In this document: positions 21,947 through 33,102 of the stretch, piece by piece
Layout: the number at the start of each line of letters is the position of its first letter
Position numbering within the stretch: the first letter of the stretch is position 1
Assembly (NCBI GenBank): GCA_016212565.1
Contig: JACRFY010000125.1
Location: 1-49,150, forward strand
Direction: 5' to 3'
Source of the DNA: Magnetospirillum sp.
GTDB lineage: Bacteria > Pseudomonadota > Alphaproteobacteria > Rhodospirillales > Magnetospirillaceae
DNA length: 49,150 bases
Made by a program: the position numbers and the translations under genes
Notes under the pieces: model-generated
What the model was told of the DNA's origin: nothing
Databases searched by the model: none
Seen by the model: the letters and a program-made list of their open reading frames with translations, nothing else

Positions 21947-23035
21947 CTAGCGCAGCTTCAGGGTGGACAGCCCGACCAGGGCGAGGATGCCGGCGATGAT
22001 CCAGAAGCGGATCACCACGGTCGGCTCGGCCCAGCCCTTCTTTTCGAAGTGATGGTGCAGCGGCGCCATGCGGAACACCCGCTTGCCGGTCAGCTTGAAC
22101 GAGGCGACCTGGACGATCACCGACACCGTTTCGAGCACGAACAGCCCGCCGACGATGGCCAGCACCAGCTCATGCTTGGTGACGACGCTGATCGCCCCCA
22201 GGGCGCCGCCCATCGCCAGCGAGCCGGTGTCGCCCATGAACACCATCGCCGGCGGGGCGTTGAACCACAGGAAGCCGAGCCCGGCCCCCACCAGGGCGCC
22301 GCAGAACACCGCCAATTCGCCCGAACCGGCGACGTAGTGGATCTGTAGGTAGTTGGCAAACACCGCGTGACCCACCAGATATGTGATCAGCGTGAACACC
22401 CCGGAGGCAATCATCACCGGCACGATCGCCAGACCGTCCAGTCCGTCGGTGAGGTTGACGGCATTCGAGGCGCCGACGATCACCAGCACCGCGAAGGGCA
22501 CGGCGAACCAGCCGAGCTGAATCAGCAGGTTCTTGAGGAACGGTACCGCCAGGGTGCCGGCGAGCGGCTCGCGCTGGATGGCATAGATCCACACCGCGGC
22601 GGAGACGGCGATCAGCACCTGGCCGAACAGCTTGATCCGGCCCGGCAGCCCTTTGGGGTTCTTCTTCGACACCTTGAGGAAATCGTCGAGGAAGCCGATC
22701 AGCCCGTAGCCGAGGGTCACCATCAGGACGATCCACACGTAATGGGAGCGCAGATCCGCCCACAGCAGGGTGGCCACCGTCAGGCCGATCAGGATCAGGA
22801 AGCCGCCCATGGTGGGCGTGCCCTTCTTGGTCAGCAGGTGGCTCTCCGGCCCGTCGAGGCGGATCGGCTGGCCTTGCTTCTGCCATTTGCGCAACCAGGC
22901 GATCAGGCCCGGCCCGACCACGAACGAGACGATCAACGCCGTCATCACCGCCCCGCCGGTGCGGAAGGTCAGGTATTTGAACAGATTGAGGAAGCTGATC
23001 TGATCCGCCAACGGATAGAGCAGGTTGTAGAGCAT
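21947..23035 (-). CDS. mraY: phospho-N-acetylmuramoyl-pentapeptide transferase
   Basis: [30 protein letters not shown]...[17 protein letters not shown]...[24 protein letters not shown]. Confidence 0.98.
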   Translation of the reverse strand: MLYNLLYPLADQISFLNLFKYLTFRTGGAVMTALIVSFVVGPGLIAWLRKWQKQGQPIRLDGPESHLLTKKGTPTMGGFLILIGLTVATLLWADLRSHYVWIVLMVTLGYGLIGFLDDFLKVSKKNPKGLPGRIKLFGQVLIAVSAAVWIYAIQREPLAGTLAVPFLKNLLIQLGWFAVPFAVLVIVGASNAVNLTDGLDGLAIVPVMIASGVFTLITYLVGHAVFANYLQIHYVAGSGELAVFCGALVGAGLGFLWFNAPPAMVFMGDTGSLAMGGALGAISVVTKHELVLAIVGGLFVLETVSVIVQVASFKLTGKRVFRMAPLHHHFEKKGWAEPTVVIRFWIIAGILALVGLSTLKLR

Positions 23036-23039
23036 GCGC

Positions 23040-24434
23040 CTACGTTCCTTCACACAGAGCTTTGACCACACGGCTCATGCGGCTGCCCGCCGAGCCCTTC
23101 ACCATCACCACGTCGCCCGGCTGGAGCGCCGCCGCCACCAGCGGCACCACGCCTTGCGAATCCGCCGCCCAGCCGCCGCGCCGCTGTTCGGGCAGGGCCC
23201 GGTCGAGCGCCGCCATCAGCGGGCCGGCGGTGAACACCAGATCGATGCCCCATCCCTCGACCGCCGCCGCCAGGCCGGCATGGAGCGATTCCGCCTCGGC
23301 GCCCAGTTCCAGCATGTCGCCGAGCACGGCGATGCGCCGGGCTCCCGCGCCCGGCCGCGCCGCCGCCAGCGTGCCCATCGCCGCCTTCATCGAGATCGGG
23401 CTGGCGTTGTAGCTTTCGTCGATCACTGCGATCCGGCCGCCGTGCCAGTCGACGCTGCGCCGCTCGCCGCGTCCCTTGGGCGGCGCCATGGCGTCCAGCG
23501 AGGCGGCGGCGGCGTCCTCGTCGCCGCCCAGGGCGCGCACCGCCAGCAGCACCGCCAGCGCGTTGGTTCCCCAGTGGCAGCCGGAGACGCCGACGCGGAA
23601 GGCCAACGCATGGTCGTGGACCAGGGCGAACACCGCCGTCGAGGCCGGATCGACACCGCAATCGAGCAGACGGGCATCGGCGTCGATGTGGCTGCCGAAG
23701 GTCTCGATGCGCGCCCCCACCGCGGCGGCGGCGGCGGCGAGACGGCGGAACTGGGGATTGTCGCGCGGCAGCACCGCCACGCCGCCGGCTTCGAGACCCT
23801 GGAAGATCTCGGCCTTGGCATCGGCGATCTGATCGAGGCCGGTGAAATGGGCCATGTGCACGGCGGCGACGGTGGTCACCACCGCGACCTGCGGACGGAC
23901 CATGCGCACCAGCGGCACGATCTCGCCGGGGTGGTTCATGCCCAGTTCGAACACCGCATAGGCGCAGGTGACCGGCATGCGGGCGAGGCTCAACGGCACG
24001 CCCCAGTGATTGTTGAAGCTGCCCACCGACCAGTGGGTTTCCCCCTGGCGCGACAGGGCCAGAGCCAGCATTTCCTTGGTCCCGGTCTTGCCCACCGAGC
24101 CGGTCACGGCGACGATGCGGGCCTCCGAGCGGGCGCGGGCGGCGACGCCCAGGGCCTGCAATCCGGCCATGGTATCGTCGACCGTCAGCAGCGGCGCGTC
24201 GGCGGCCAGACCGTCCGGACGGCGATGGACCAACGCCGCGCAGGCCCCGGCCTTGAGGGCGGCGGCAACGTGGTCGTGACCGTCATGGGTCGGGCCGGCC
24301 AGGGCGATGAACAGGTCGCCGGGCGAGAGGGTGCGGCTGTCGATCGACACGCCGCTCGCCGCCCAGCCGGGGCCGGACAGACGGCCGCCGGTGGCGGTTC
24401 GGGCGTCGTCGGATGTCCATAACGGCATTGTCAT
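23040..24434 (-). CDS. murF: UDP-N-acetylmuramoyl-tripeptide--D-alanyl-D-alanine ligase
   Basis: [20 protein letters not shown]...[21 protein letters not shown]...[19 protein letters not shown]. Confidence 0.97.
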   Translation of the reverse strand: MTMPLWTSDDARTATGGRLSGPGWAASGVSIDSRTLSPGDLFIALAGPTHDGHDHVAAALKAGACAALVHRRPDGLAADAPLLTVDDTMAGLQALGVAARARSEARIVAVTGSVGKTGTKEMLALALSRQGETHWSVGSFNNHWGVPLSLARMPVTCAYAVFELGMNHPGEIVPLVRMVRPQVAVVTTVAAVHMAHFTGLDQIADAKAEIFQGLEAGGVAVLPRDNPQFRRLAAAAAAVGARIETFGSHIDADARLLDCGVDPASTAVFALVHDHALAFRVGVSGCHWGTNALAVLLAVRALGGDEDAAAASLDAMAPPKGRGERRSVDWHGGRIAVIDESYNASPISMKAAMGTLAAARPGAGARRIAVLGDMLELGAEAESLHAGLAAAVEGWGIDLVFTAGPLMAALDRALPEQRRGGWAADSQGVVPLVAAALQPGDVVMVKGSAGSRMSRVVKALCEGT

Positions 24435-25876
24435 CGGCCGCCTCCGTCGGCAAGAGCGACGGCGCGTCGGGCTTCCTCGGCGTCGTCGAACGGGTGCACC
24501 GTAGTGCCGACGATCTGTCCCTTCTCGTGACCTTTTCCGGCGATCACCAACACGTCTCCGCCTACCACCATCGATACCGCCCGGGCGATGGCGGCGCGGC
24601 GGTCGGCGATTTCCATGCCCTTCGGGCAGGCGGCGAGGATGGCGGCGCGGATGGCGGCGGGCGCCTCGCGGCGCGGATTGTCGTCGGTGACCACGGCAAT
24701 GTCGGCAAGACGGTCGGCGATGGCGCCCATCTGCGGCCGCTTGCCCGGGTCGCGGTCGCCGCCGCAGCCGAACACCACCACCAGCCGGCCCTTGACCTGG
24801 GGCCGCACCGCGTCGAGCACCGTCTCCAGCGCATCGGGGGTATGGGCGTAGTCGACATAGACCGGGGCGCCGTTGGCCCGCTCGGCGACCTTCTGCATCC
24901 GCCCCGGCACGCCGTCGAGGGTGGAGAGCGCCTCGACCGCCGCCGCGGCCTCGGCGCCGAGGCCGATGGCCAGGCCCAGCGCCGCCAGCGCGTTGTCGAC
25001 CTGGAACAGGCCGGCCATCGGCAGCCGGGCGGCAAACCGTTGCCCGAGGATGGTGACGGAGAAACGCAATTCGCCGGACCGCGGCTCGACCGCCTCCAGG
25101 GTCAGATCCTTGCCCTGGCGGCCATAGGTGAGCACCCGGCCGCGGCAGGCGGCGGCGATGGCGGCGGCGAAGGGATCGTCGGCGTTGAGCACCGCCACCC
25201 CGTCGGCGGGCAAAAGGGTCGAGAACAGGCGCAGCTTGGCGGCGCCGTAGCTCGCCATGTCGCCGTGGTAATCGAGATGGTCGCGGGTCAGGTTGGTGAA
25301 GGCGGCCGCCTTCAGCCGCACGCCGTCGAGCCGGCGCTGATCGAGGCCGTGGCTGGAGGCCTCCATGCAGGCATGGGTGACGCCGATCCCGGCCAGCCCG
25401 GCCAGGGTGGCGTGGAGGTCGGCGGGGTCGGGGGTGGTCAGACTGCCGGCATTGTCCCAACCGTCGGCCAGCACCCCCAGGGTGCCCAGGGCCGCCGCAT
25501 GATGGCCGAGGCGGCTCCACACCTGGCGGAGGAAGACGGCGGTCGAGGTCTTGCCGTTGGTGCCGGTGACCGCCGCCATGGTCTCGGGCTGCCGGCCGTG
25601 GAAGGCCGCGGCGGCAAGGGCGAACAGGCGGCGGGGATCGCGGTCGGTGACCAGCGCCACGCCCGGCGGCAGCACGATGTCGGAGCCTTCGGGGGCCAGC
25701 ACCGCGACCGCGCCCCGGGCGACCGCCGTGGACACGAAGGCACGCCCGTCCGCCGTGCTGCCCGGCAGGGCGGCAAACAGGAACCCGGGCGCAACCTTGC
25801 GCGAATCGGCGGTGACACCGCAGATGGCGGCGTCCGCGACGAGGCTCCGGCCGACGATGTCACTCAACTGCGGCAA
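24431..25876 (-). CDS. murE: UDP-MurNAc-tripeptide synthetase
   Basis: AAVTGTNGKTSTAVFLRQVW...EASSHGLDQRRLDGVRLKAAAFTNLTRDHLDYHGDM...TDDNPRREAPAAIR. Confidence 0.97.
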   Translation of the reverse strand: MPQLSDIVGRSLVADAAICGVTADSRKVAPGFLFAALPGSTADGRAFVSTAVARGAVAVLAPEGSDIVLPPGVALVTDRDPRRLFALAAAAFHGRQPETMAAVTGTNGKTSTAVFLRQVWSRLGHHAAALGTLGVLADGWDNAGSLTTPDPADLHATLAGLAGIGVTHACMEASSHGLDQRRLDGVRLKAAAFTNLTRDHLDYHGDMASYGAAKLRLFSTLLPADGVAVLNADDPFAAAIAAACRGRVLTYGRQGKDLTLEAVEPRSGELRFSVTILGQRFAARLPMAGLFQVDNALAALGLAIGLGAEAAAAVEALSTLDGVPGRMQKVAERANGAPVYVDYAHTPDALETVLDAVRPQVKGRLVVVFGCGGDRDPGKRPQMGAIADRLADIAVVTDDNPRREAPAAIRAAILAACPKGMEIADRRAAIARAVSMVVGGDVLVIAGKGHEKGQIVGTTVHPFDDAEEARRAVALADGGGR

Positions 25877-27608
25877 GTTCTCCGCTCCTGCTGGAGGTGG
25901 CGATTCCCTTGGGGCCGGCGGCCGGCTCGCGCCGCGGCAACAGGCCCATCAGGGGGGCGGTCTGGGCGACGATCCGCGCCACCACCGGCGCCGCCACCCA
26001 TCCGCCGGTGATCTGCCCATGCGACACGGCATTGGCCTCGGGCTCGTCGATCATGACGAGAACGGCCAGTTTGGGCGCGTCCATGGGGAAGGCGGCAACG
26101 AAGGACGACAGTACCGCCTTCTTTCTGTACGAACCGTTGCCGGCCTTCTCGGCGGTTCCGGTCTTTCCCCCCACCAGATAGCCGGGAACGTCGGCGTGTT
26201 TTCCGGTTCCCTCGGTGACGGCCAGGCGCATCAAACGGCGCATTTGCTCGGATGTCTGCGGCTTGACCACCCGCTGACCCGACACCGGCTCCCCCTCGCG
26301 ATGGGCGAGCAGGGTCGGCTGGCGATACTCGCCCCCCCCCACCAGCGCGGCGACCCCGGCCAAAAGATGCAAGGGGGTGACCGAGATCCCGTGACCGTAG
26401 GCGACGGTGGCGACGCTGATGTCGCGCCACGGATCGGGGACCAGCGGCGCGGCCACCTCGGGCAGCTCGATCGGCGGCGGTGCGGTCATGCCGATCCGTT
26501 CGAGCAGGGCGCGCTGGATCGTGCCGCCCATCGCCAGCGCCATCCGCGCCGAGCCGATGTTCGACGAGTGGATGAGGATCTCGGGCACCGTCAGCCAGCG
26601 GTTCTGTCCGTGGGAATCGTGGATCTCGTAGCCGCCGATCTTCAGCGGGCCGCGGGCATCGAAGCTGGAACTGAGGTCGGCGCGACCGCTGTCCAACGCC
26701 GCCGCGGTGTTGAACAGCTTGAAGGTCGAGCCCATCTCGTAGACGCCCTTGGTGACCCGGTTGAACATCGCCAGCGCGGTGGCCGGCGGCGGTTCGTTGG
26801 GGTCGAAGTCGGGCAGGCTGACCGCGGCGAGCAGTTCGCCGGTGTCCACGTCCATCATCAGGCCGATGCCGCCCTCGGCGCGATGGTCGCGGACGGTGCG
26901 GGCCAGTTCGTTGCGCACCACCGTCTGCAAGCGGACATCGAGCGACAGCGTCAACGGCGTGCGCTCGCCATGCAGCACCGCCTCGAATCGCCGTTCGATG
27001 CCGGCGACGCCCTTGTTGTCGACGTCGGTCATCCCGACGATATGGGCAACGAGGTTGCCTTGGGGGTAGACCCGCCTCTCGCCCTTCTCGAAGTAGAGCC
27101 CGGGAATGCCTAGGGCATTGACGTCATAGTGCTGGCGCGGCGTCAGGTTGCGCTTGAGATAGACGAACCCCTTGCCCGACGCCAGGCGGGCCATGACCTC
27201 GCGGCGGTCGAGTTCGGGCAAAACGCTGGCCAGCCGGGTCGCCGCCTCGGCGACGTCGAGGATCTCGGCGGCCTTGGCATAGAGGGCGACGGTCGGCAGG
27301 CTGGTGGCGAGGATGACGCCGTTGCGGTCGGCAATGTCGGCGCGGTCCATGACCAACGCCTCGGTGCGGGCCTCGGCATGGGGGACCGGCCGGGCCGGGT
27401 CGGGATCGAGCACCGCCACGTCCACCAGCCGCAGCCCGACCACCGCGAACGCGGCGACGAAGGCGCCGGCGGTGGCGACCAAGCGCCCGCGGCCGATATC
27501 CAGCGCCTTCTGGCGGGTGCCGTCCAGACGCGCGGAACCGGCCGCAGCCTGGAGGTCGCGGCCGGCGTCGATGCCGGGAGAGGGGCGTCGCGGGACGAAG
27601 AACGTCAT
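25860..27608 (-). CDS. ftsI: division-specific penicillin-binding protein 3 (FtsI)
   Basis: DRADIADRNGVILATSL...VYEMGSTFKLFNTAAAL (SxxK) ...HSSNIG (SxN) ...YLVGGKTGTAEKAGNGSY (KTGT). Confidence 0.96.
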   Translation of the reverse strand: MTFFVPRRPSPGIDAGRDLQAAAGSARLDGTRQKALDIGRGRLVATAGAFVAAFAVVGLRLVDVAVLDPDPARPVPHAEARTEALVMDRADIADRNGVILATSLPTVALYAKAAEILDVAEAATRLASVLPELDRREVMARLASGKGFVYLKRNLTPRQHYDVNALGIPGLYFEKGERRVYPQGNLVAHIVGMTDVDNKGVAGIERRFEAVLHGERTPLTLSLDVRLQTVVRNELARTVRDHRAEGGIGLMMDVDTGELLAAVSLPDFDPNEPPPATALAMFNRVTKGVYEMGSTFKLFNTAAALDSGRADLSSSFDARGPLKIGGYEIHDSHGQNRWLTVPEILIHSSNIGSARMALAMGGTIQRALLERIGMTAPPPIELPEVAAPLVPDPWRDISVATVAYGHGISVTPLHLLAGVAALVGGGEYRQPTLLAHREGEPVSGQRVVKPQTSEQMRRLMRLAVTEGTGKHADVPGYLVGGKTGTAEKAGNGSYRKKAVLSSFVAAFPMDAPKLAVLVMIDEPEANAVSHGQITGGWVAAPVVARIVAQTAPLMGLLPRREPAAGPKGIATSSRSGELAAVE

Positions 27609-28207
27609 CGCGCCTCCCGCGGGGGAGGCTCGCTGGCGGCGAGATTGGGCGAGGCAATCACGATCGAGCGCGCCATCGGCGGCGGCTCGGCGGCCTGGGC
27701 GACGGCCACCGCCTTGGGCGCCGGCGGCGGCGGAGCCGGTCGCGACGGAACCGGCCGGGCCGCCTTGGTCTCGCGGGCAAGCTCCACCTTGGCCATCCGC
27801 ACGCTGGTCGGCGCCTTCGATGCCGGAGCCGGCGGCTGCGGCGCACCGATGAACGGCGCCGGCGGCGGCGGCGACCGCACCACCGGCGGCGGCCCGGGAT
27901 CGCCGGCCAGCAACGGCAGGGCGGCACCGCCGGGAGCAAGCTGGCTCAAGGTGGCGATCTGCGCGGGCGCCACCGGGCGCAGGCCGAGATGCTTCTCGGC
28001 CAGGGCGCGCAGGCGCTCCGGATCGTTGAGGAACGCCCACTCCGCCTTCAGCACGTGAACCGCTTCCTGGTTGCGCTGGATCTCGTGGTTGATGCCGGCC
28101 AGACGCATTTCCGCGTCCTTGACCTCGGTCTTGACCACGAACAGGCCGATGCCGACGCACGCGGCCAGGCAGGCCCACAGGACGGTTCCGGACAAGCCGC
28201 GGATCAT
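27605..28207 (-). CDS. ftsL: FtsL-like septum protein with long Pro/Ala-rich C-terminal tail
   Basis: Short TM then coiled-coil [49 protein letters not shown]; position between rsmH and ftsI. Confidence 0.88.
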   Translation of the reverse strand: MIRGLSGTVLWACLAACVGIGLFVVKTEVKDAEMRLAGINHEIQRNQEAVHVLKAEWAFLNDPERLRALAEKHLGLRPVAPAQIATLSQLAPGGAALPLLAGDPGPPPVVRSPPPPAPFIGAPQPPAPASKAPTSVRMAKVELARETKAARPVPSRPAPPPPAPKAVAVAQAAEPPPMARSIVIASPNLAASEPPPREAR

Positions 28208-29178
28208 CGCTCACCTCGTTTCGAAACCGGCGCCGCCACCGGCGCCTCGGTGCGCCGGGCGGCGCGCAGATGGGCCGAACGGGCGCGGGGATTGGCCGCC
28301 ACCTCGGCGGCGGACGGCGACACCGCCTTGCGCGACAGCAGGGTGAAGGTCGGCGCCGCGCCGGCCGCCGCCGCCGGCTGGTGGCGCGACGGACGCGACG
28401 CGCTGCCGCTGCGCTCCTTGAGGAACACCTTGACCACCCGGTCTTCCAGCGAGTGGTAGGTCACCACCGCCAGCCGGCCGCCGGGAGCCAGCACCCGTTC
28501 CGCCGCCGCCAGACCGCGCTCCAGCTCGCCCAGCTCGTCGTTGACGGCGATGCGCAGCGCCTGAAAGGTGCGGGTGGCGGGATCGATGCCGTCGCCGGAC
28601 TTGGGGATCACCCGGCGCAGCATTTCGGCCAGTTGGCCGGTGCGGGTAAACGGCTGCGCCACCCGGTCGGCGACGATGGCGCGGGCCACCTTGCGGGCGT
28701 GACGCTCGTCGCCCAAACGGAAGATGATGTTGGCCAGATCGGTCTCGGAGGCGGTGTTGACCAGATCGGCGGCCGAGGGCCCCGCCTGCTCCATGCGCAT
28801 GTCGAGCGGCCCGTCCTTGGCGAAGGAGAAGCCGCGCTCGGCCTGGTCGATCTGCATCGAGGAAACGCCGATATCCAAGACGATGCCGTCGACGCGGTCG
28901 ACGCCGCGGGCGGCCAGCAGGGCGGCGAGGTCGCCGTAGCGGCCGGCGACGAGCTCGAGGCGGCCGGACTGCGCTTCGGGCAGGGCGCGGCCGCGGGCGA
29001 TGGCGTCGGGATCGCGGTCGATGCCGATCACCCGGCAAGCGGCGGCGGCGAGGATGGCGCGGCTGTAGCCGCCGGCGCCGAACGTGCCGTCGACGACGGT
29101 CTCGCCGTCGCGGGGATCGCGGGCGGCCAGCACTTCGGCAAGCAGGACGGGGATATGCGGCGCGGCCGGCGGGGTCAT
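28204..29178 (-). CDS. rsmH: 16S rRNA m4C1402 methyltransferase (RsmH/MraW)
   Basis: [36 protein letters not shown]...[28 protein letters not shown]. Confidence 0.98.
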   Translation of the reverse strand: MTPPAAPHIPVLLAEVLAARDPRDGETVVDGTFGAGGYSRAILAAAACRVIGIDRDPDAIARGRALPEAQSGRLELVAGRYGDLAALLAARGVDRVDGIVLDIGVSSMQIDQAERGFSFAKDGPLDMRMEQAGPSAADLVNTASETDLANIIFRLGDERHARKVARAIVADRVAQPFTRTGQLAEMLRRVIPKSGDGIDPATRTFQALRIAVNDELGELERGLAAAERVLAPGGRLAVVTYHSLEDRVVKVFLKERSGSASRPSRHQPAAAAGAAPTFTLLSRKAVSPSAAEVAANPRARSAHLRAARRTEAPVAAPVSKRGER

Positions 29179-29648
29179 CGCCCCCCCCCGCCGGACGGAC
29201 GCGGCTTCAGGGGCACGACGGGGCGGTTCTGGGCGGCGCGGGCGCGGATCTCGGCCTCCAACGCCTTGTAGGCCTCGGGCTCCCAGATCTGGAAGGTCGG
29301 GCCCTTGCCGACGAAGGCGGCGAATTCGCTCAGGTTGGCGTGGGCGATGATGTCCTCGGGCAGGACGATGCGGCCTTCCGGATCCCAGGCGAGCGGACGG
29401 GAATCGGCGAAGATCAGGGACGTAAGGTCTTCCTGCTCGGCGCTGAAGGCCGCCAGCTCCTGGGCGCTCTCGGACAGGCGCTCCATGTAGTCCATGCCGC
29501 TGCCCTCGATGCAGGCGCCGGTGAAGCCGCGATAGCAGACCACGCCCTGGAACGCCTGACCGGCCACCGCGGCACGAAACGTCGCCGGCACGGAGACACG
29601 CCCCTTCCGGTCGACCTTGTTCACGATAGTGGAGAGGAACAGACCCAT
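29175..29648 (-). CDS. mraZ: transcriptional regulator MraZ
   Basis: [46 protein letters not shown]. Confidence 0.95.
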   Translation of the reverse strand: MGLFLSTIVNKVDRKGRVSVPATFRAAVAGQAFQGVVCYRGFTGACIEGSGMDYMERLSESAQELAAFSAEQEDLTSLIFADSRPLAWDPEGRIVLPEDIIAHANLSEFAAFVGKGPTFQIWEPEAYKALEAEIRARAAQNRPVVPLKPRPSGGGGR

Positions 29649-29738
29649 CTCCGTCCGCCTTCAGTCCGATCGTTCGCCCGCACCCGGATGACACCGCCGG
29701 GCACATCTTGCCCCTGACCGCCGTGCGATGGTGTCTCA

Positions 29739-29763
29739 TGGGATATCATGGGATATCATGGGC
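29739..29763. promoter_or_regulatory. candidate MraZ-binding array (three TGGGN repeats, 10-bp period)
   Basis: TGGGA-TATCA-TGGGA-TATCA-TGGGC on + strand, about 91-115 bp upstream of mraZ ATG. Confidence 0.75.
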
Positions 29764-30233
29764 GTCAATGGATTCCATTAGTAAAACCATGGGCGGCGAG
29801 GGAATCGCGGCAAGTCTGGGCGCTTGCTTCCACAGTAGTGGAAGGTCGCCCCGCAACCCGCTGATTTTCCGAAAATGTCGATAAAATGGCACCGATTGGG
29901 TTCCCGGGACGTTCCAGGCACAAAACCCAGGCGCGGCGCGGGAGGCGGGTTGGAACCGCACCTCCGCAGGCCTGGCCGCCCACGGGAGAACATGGGCGGC
30001 ACGGACGAATGATGCTCAAGTCCGGCTCAAGTCATCGCGGCATCGATTACATGCCATACCCCGGCGAGATCTCCCGCCCGCCGCCCCGCGACTGTCCCCG
30101 CCCCCCGGCGCTCGTCTCGCCGCCGGCAATTGGAGACTTCGCCACCTCGGTCGCGGCGCGCCAGTCCTCTTGCGAACCTATGGCATTGGTATATGATGCC
30201 TGGACTGAGAGCTGGACTTATCGGAAGATTTCG

Positions 30234-31904
30234 ATGCCCGGCATGGGCCGACGGGCGGATGCCCGCATTGCGATTCTCGCCTTCGGGGCGTCACTGCTGG
30301 CCCTGCTGTGGGGAGCCGTCCTGCATCAGGGACTGCGTGCGCGCGCCGTCGCGGCCGCCGGCTTCCATCTCGAACTGACCAATTATTCCCGGCTCCTCGA
30401 AGCCCATACCCGAATGGTGATCCGCGGCCTCGACCAGGTGGTGATGCACCTCAAGGCCGAATACGAGGACAATCCCAAGGCCTTCGATCTCAAGGCGCAG
30501 ATCGCCCGCAGCCCGATCCTCAAGGGATTGTCGGTCCAGGTGGGACTGATCGACGCCGAAGGCTATCTCGGGGCCTCGACCAGCGCCGTCCCGACCGGCC
30601 AGCGGGTCTATCTCGGCGACCGCGAGCATTTCACGGTCCATGCCCGGTCCGACGACGGCGCCCTGTTCATCAGCAAGCCGGTGCTGGGCCGGGCGTCGGG
30701 CAAATGGTCGATCCAACTGGCCCGCCGCCTCAACGACAAGAGCGGCGCCTTCGCCGGCGTGGTGGTGGTGTCGCTCGACCCCGGCTACATCTCCGACGTC
30801 TACGAGCACCTCGATCTGGGGCCGGGCAGCACCATCCTGGTGCTCGGCCGCGACGGCATCGCCCGTGCCCGCGCCGCCGGGCAGGATCGCATGGTGGGAC
30901 AGGATTTCTCGGCGGCACCGTTCTTTGCCGGCCTGTGGGACAAGCCCGAAGGCGACGTCCACGGCGCCAGCCCGATCGACGGCAGCCTGCGGGTCGGCGT
31001 GTTCCGCCGCCTGTCCGACTATCCGCTGACGGTGGTGGTCACCCGCACCGCCGCCGACCTCGGAGCCGCCTCGGCGCACGAGGAAGGGGTGATCCTCGGC
31101 GCCGGCTTCTTCGGCACCCTGCTGATCCTGGCCGGCACCCTGGTGCTCCATCGGCAAGCCGGCCAGCAGGCCGCCGCCACCCGGCTGCTGCGCGCCCGCG
31201 AGGCCGAGCTGCGGCAGAAGAACCGCGACCTCGAACAATTCACCGACGTCCTCGCCCACCACCTTCAGGAGCCGGTGCGGCTGCAATACGCCTTTGCCCA
31301 ACGCCTGGAAAAGTTGGCCGCCACCGACCTCTCCGACCCGGCCAAGGGCGCGCTGGACTATGTCCTCAAGGGTGCGCTGCGGCTGCGGGCGCTGCTGCGC
31401 GACGTCCAGCTCTATCTGGCCCTCGACCAGATCATGCCCCCGGATCACCCGTCATCCGCCGAACGCGCCCTCTCCGCCGCCCTCGACCATCTGCGGGAGC
31501 GGATCGACGAATCCGGCGCGGTGATCGAGCGTCAGCCGCTGCCCGTGGTGGCGATGGACGAGAAACACCTCTCCGAGGTCTTCTTCGCCCTGATCGACAA
31601 CGCCATCGTCCACCGGCCGCCCGGCTGCGTGCCCCGCGTGCGGATCGCCGCCGAGCGCCAGGGTCCGGATGCCGTCTTCACCGTCGAAGACGACGGTCCC
31701 GGCATCAGTCCGGAATTCCACGACCGCGTGTTCCGTGTCTTCGAGCGCCTGAACCCCAATCCCTCGCGCGTCGGCACCGGCATCGGCCTGGCGCTGGTCA
31801 AGAAGATCGTCGAGACCGCCGGTGGGCGGGTGTGGATCGAAGGCGGCGACGGCAGCGGCAGCCGCGTCCGCTTTGCCATTGCCGCCGCATCCAAGGAGGC
31901 CTGA
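30234..31904 (+). CDS. sensor histidine kinase with periplasmic Cache-like sensor domain
   Basis: Two TM segments; periplasmic domain; DHp LEQFTDVLAHHLQEPVR; HATPase VFTVEDDGPGISPEFHDRVFRVFERL...GTGIGLALVKKIVE. Confidence 0.88.
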   Translation: MPGMGRRADARIAILAFGASLLALLWGAVLHQGLRARAVAAAGFHLELTNYSRLLEAHTRMVIRGLDQVVMHLKAEYEDNPKAFDLKAQIARSPILKGLSVQVGLIDAEGYLGASTSAVPTGQRVYLGDREHFTVHARSDDGALFISKPVLGRASGKWSIQLARRLNDKSGAFAGVVVVSLDPGYISDVYEHLDLGPGSTILVLGRDGIARARAAGQDRMVGQDFSAAPFFAGLWDKPEGDVHGASPIDGSLRVGVFRRLSDYPLTVVVTRTAADLGAASAHEEGVILGAGFFGTLLILAGTLVLHRQAGQQAAATRLLRAREAELRQKNRDLEQFTDVLAHHLQEPVRLQYAFAQRLEKLAATDLSDPAKGALDYVLKGALRLRALLRDVQLYLALDQIMPPDHPSSAERALSAALDHLRERIDESGAVIERQPLPVVAMDEKHLSEVFFALIDNAIVHRPPGCVPRVRIAAERQGPDAVFTVEDDGPGISPEFHDRVFRVFERLNPNPSRVGTGIGLALVKKIVETAGGRVWIEGGDGSGSRVRFAIAAASKEA

Positions 31905-32345
31905 TGGCACGCAGCCCCGCTGCTCCGTTCGAGGTTCTGCTCGTCGACGACGAACCGGGCGACGTCGACCTGATCCGCATGGCCCTCGATTCGGGCCGCT
32001 TTCCCTGCCGGATCACCGTCGCCGGCAACGGCAAGGACGCGATGGACATCCTGCACCGCGACGGCGCCTTCCCCGCCACCGGCGTCCCCGACCTGATTCT
32101 GCTCGATCTCAACATGCCGCAGATGAACGGCCGCGAAGTGCTGGCGGCGGTCAAGGCGGAGCACCATCTGATGGCCGTCCCGGTGGTGATCCTGACCACC
32201 TCGGGCTTCGAGCGCGACGTCGCCACCTGCTACGACCTCGGCGCCGCCGGGTTCGTCTCCAAGCCCATCGATGTCGACGAACTGTTCAAGACCATTCATG
32301 CCGTCGAGGAATACTGGTTCGGCATCGTCCGTTCGCCGCACCGAA

Positions 32346-32365
<20 letters not shown>
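31904..32365 (+). CDS. single-domain response regulator (CheY/Rcp1-like)
   Basis: FEVLLVDDEPGDVDLIRMAL...DLILLDLNMPQMNGREVL...VVILTTSG...GFVSKPID; start overlaps kinase stop (ATGA). Confidence 0.95.
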
Positions 32366-32752
<387 letters not shown>

Positions 32753-32833
32753 CGGCAGTGTGCGCAGGCACGACGAGCGCCGTCAAGCGCCGCAGGGCAA
32801 TCGCTTGAAGGAATATAGTCTCACAAACAAGGT

Positions 32834-32936
32834 CGTCATCCCCGCGAAGGCGGGGATCCAGGCGTCCGCGGGCGTGATCTTCGGCCTTGCGCATCATCCG
32901 TCCCGACCATGGATCCCCGCCTTCGCGGGGATGACG
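32834..32936. repeat. 103-bp palindromic intergenic element, perfect 27-bp terminal inverted repeats (family A, copy 2)
   Basis: cgtcatccccgcgaaggcggggatcca (32834-32860) / tggatccccgccttcgcggggatgacg (32910-32936). Confidence 0.95.
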
Positions 32937-33003
32937 GACAATGCAAAGGACTGTGGTCCTTCACCCGATTGCCCTTGGAACCGGCGCGCCCCTCTCCCGC
33001 CAA

Positions 33004-33102
33004 CGAGACCCTTGCCGGAACGACCCCGCCCGACGAGGCGCCGACCAGGCGGCATCTCGACGGACAAGGCGTCCCGGGGGAACGCGCTTCGCAAGGGTCT
33101 CG
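33004..33102. repeat. 12-bp inverted repeat bounding about 99 bp
   Basis: cgagacccttgc (33004-33015) / gcaagggtctcg (33091-33102). Confidence 0.6.

Noticed and set aside
30000-30233. N-terminal extension of the kinase ORF back to 29886
   Set aside because: Upstream part is low-complexity and lacks protein-like features; the MPGMGRR start at 30234 directly precedes the TM helix
31264-31281. Degenerate kinase DHp motif (HHLQEP instead of SHDLQEP) suggesting an inactive kinase
   Set aside because: The phospho-acceptor His is retained and the HATPase motifs are intact; only the following Asp differs
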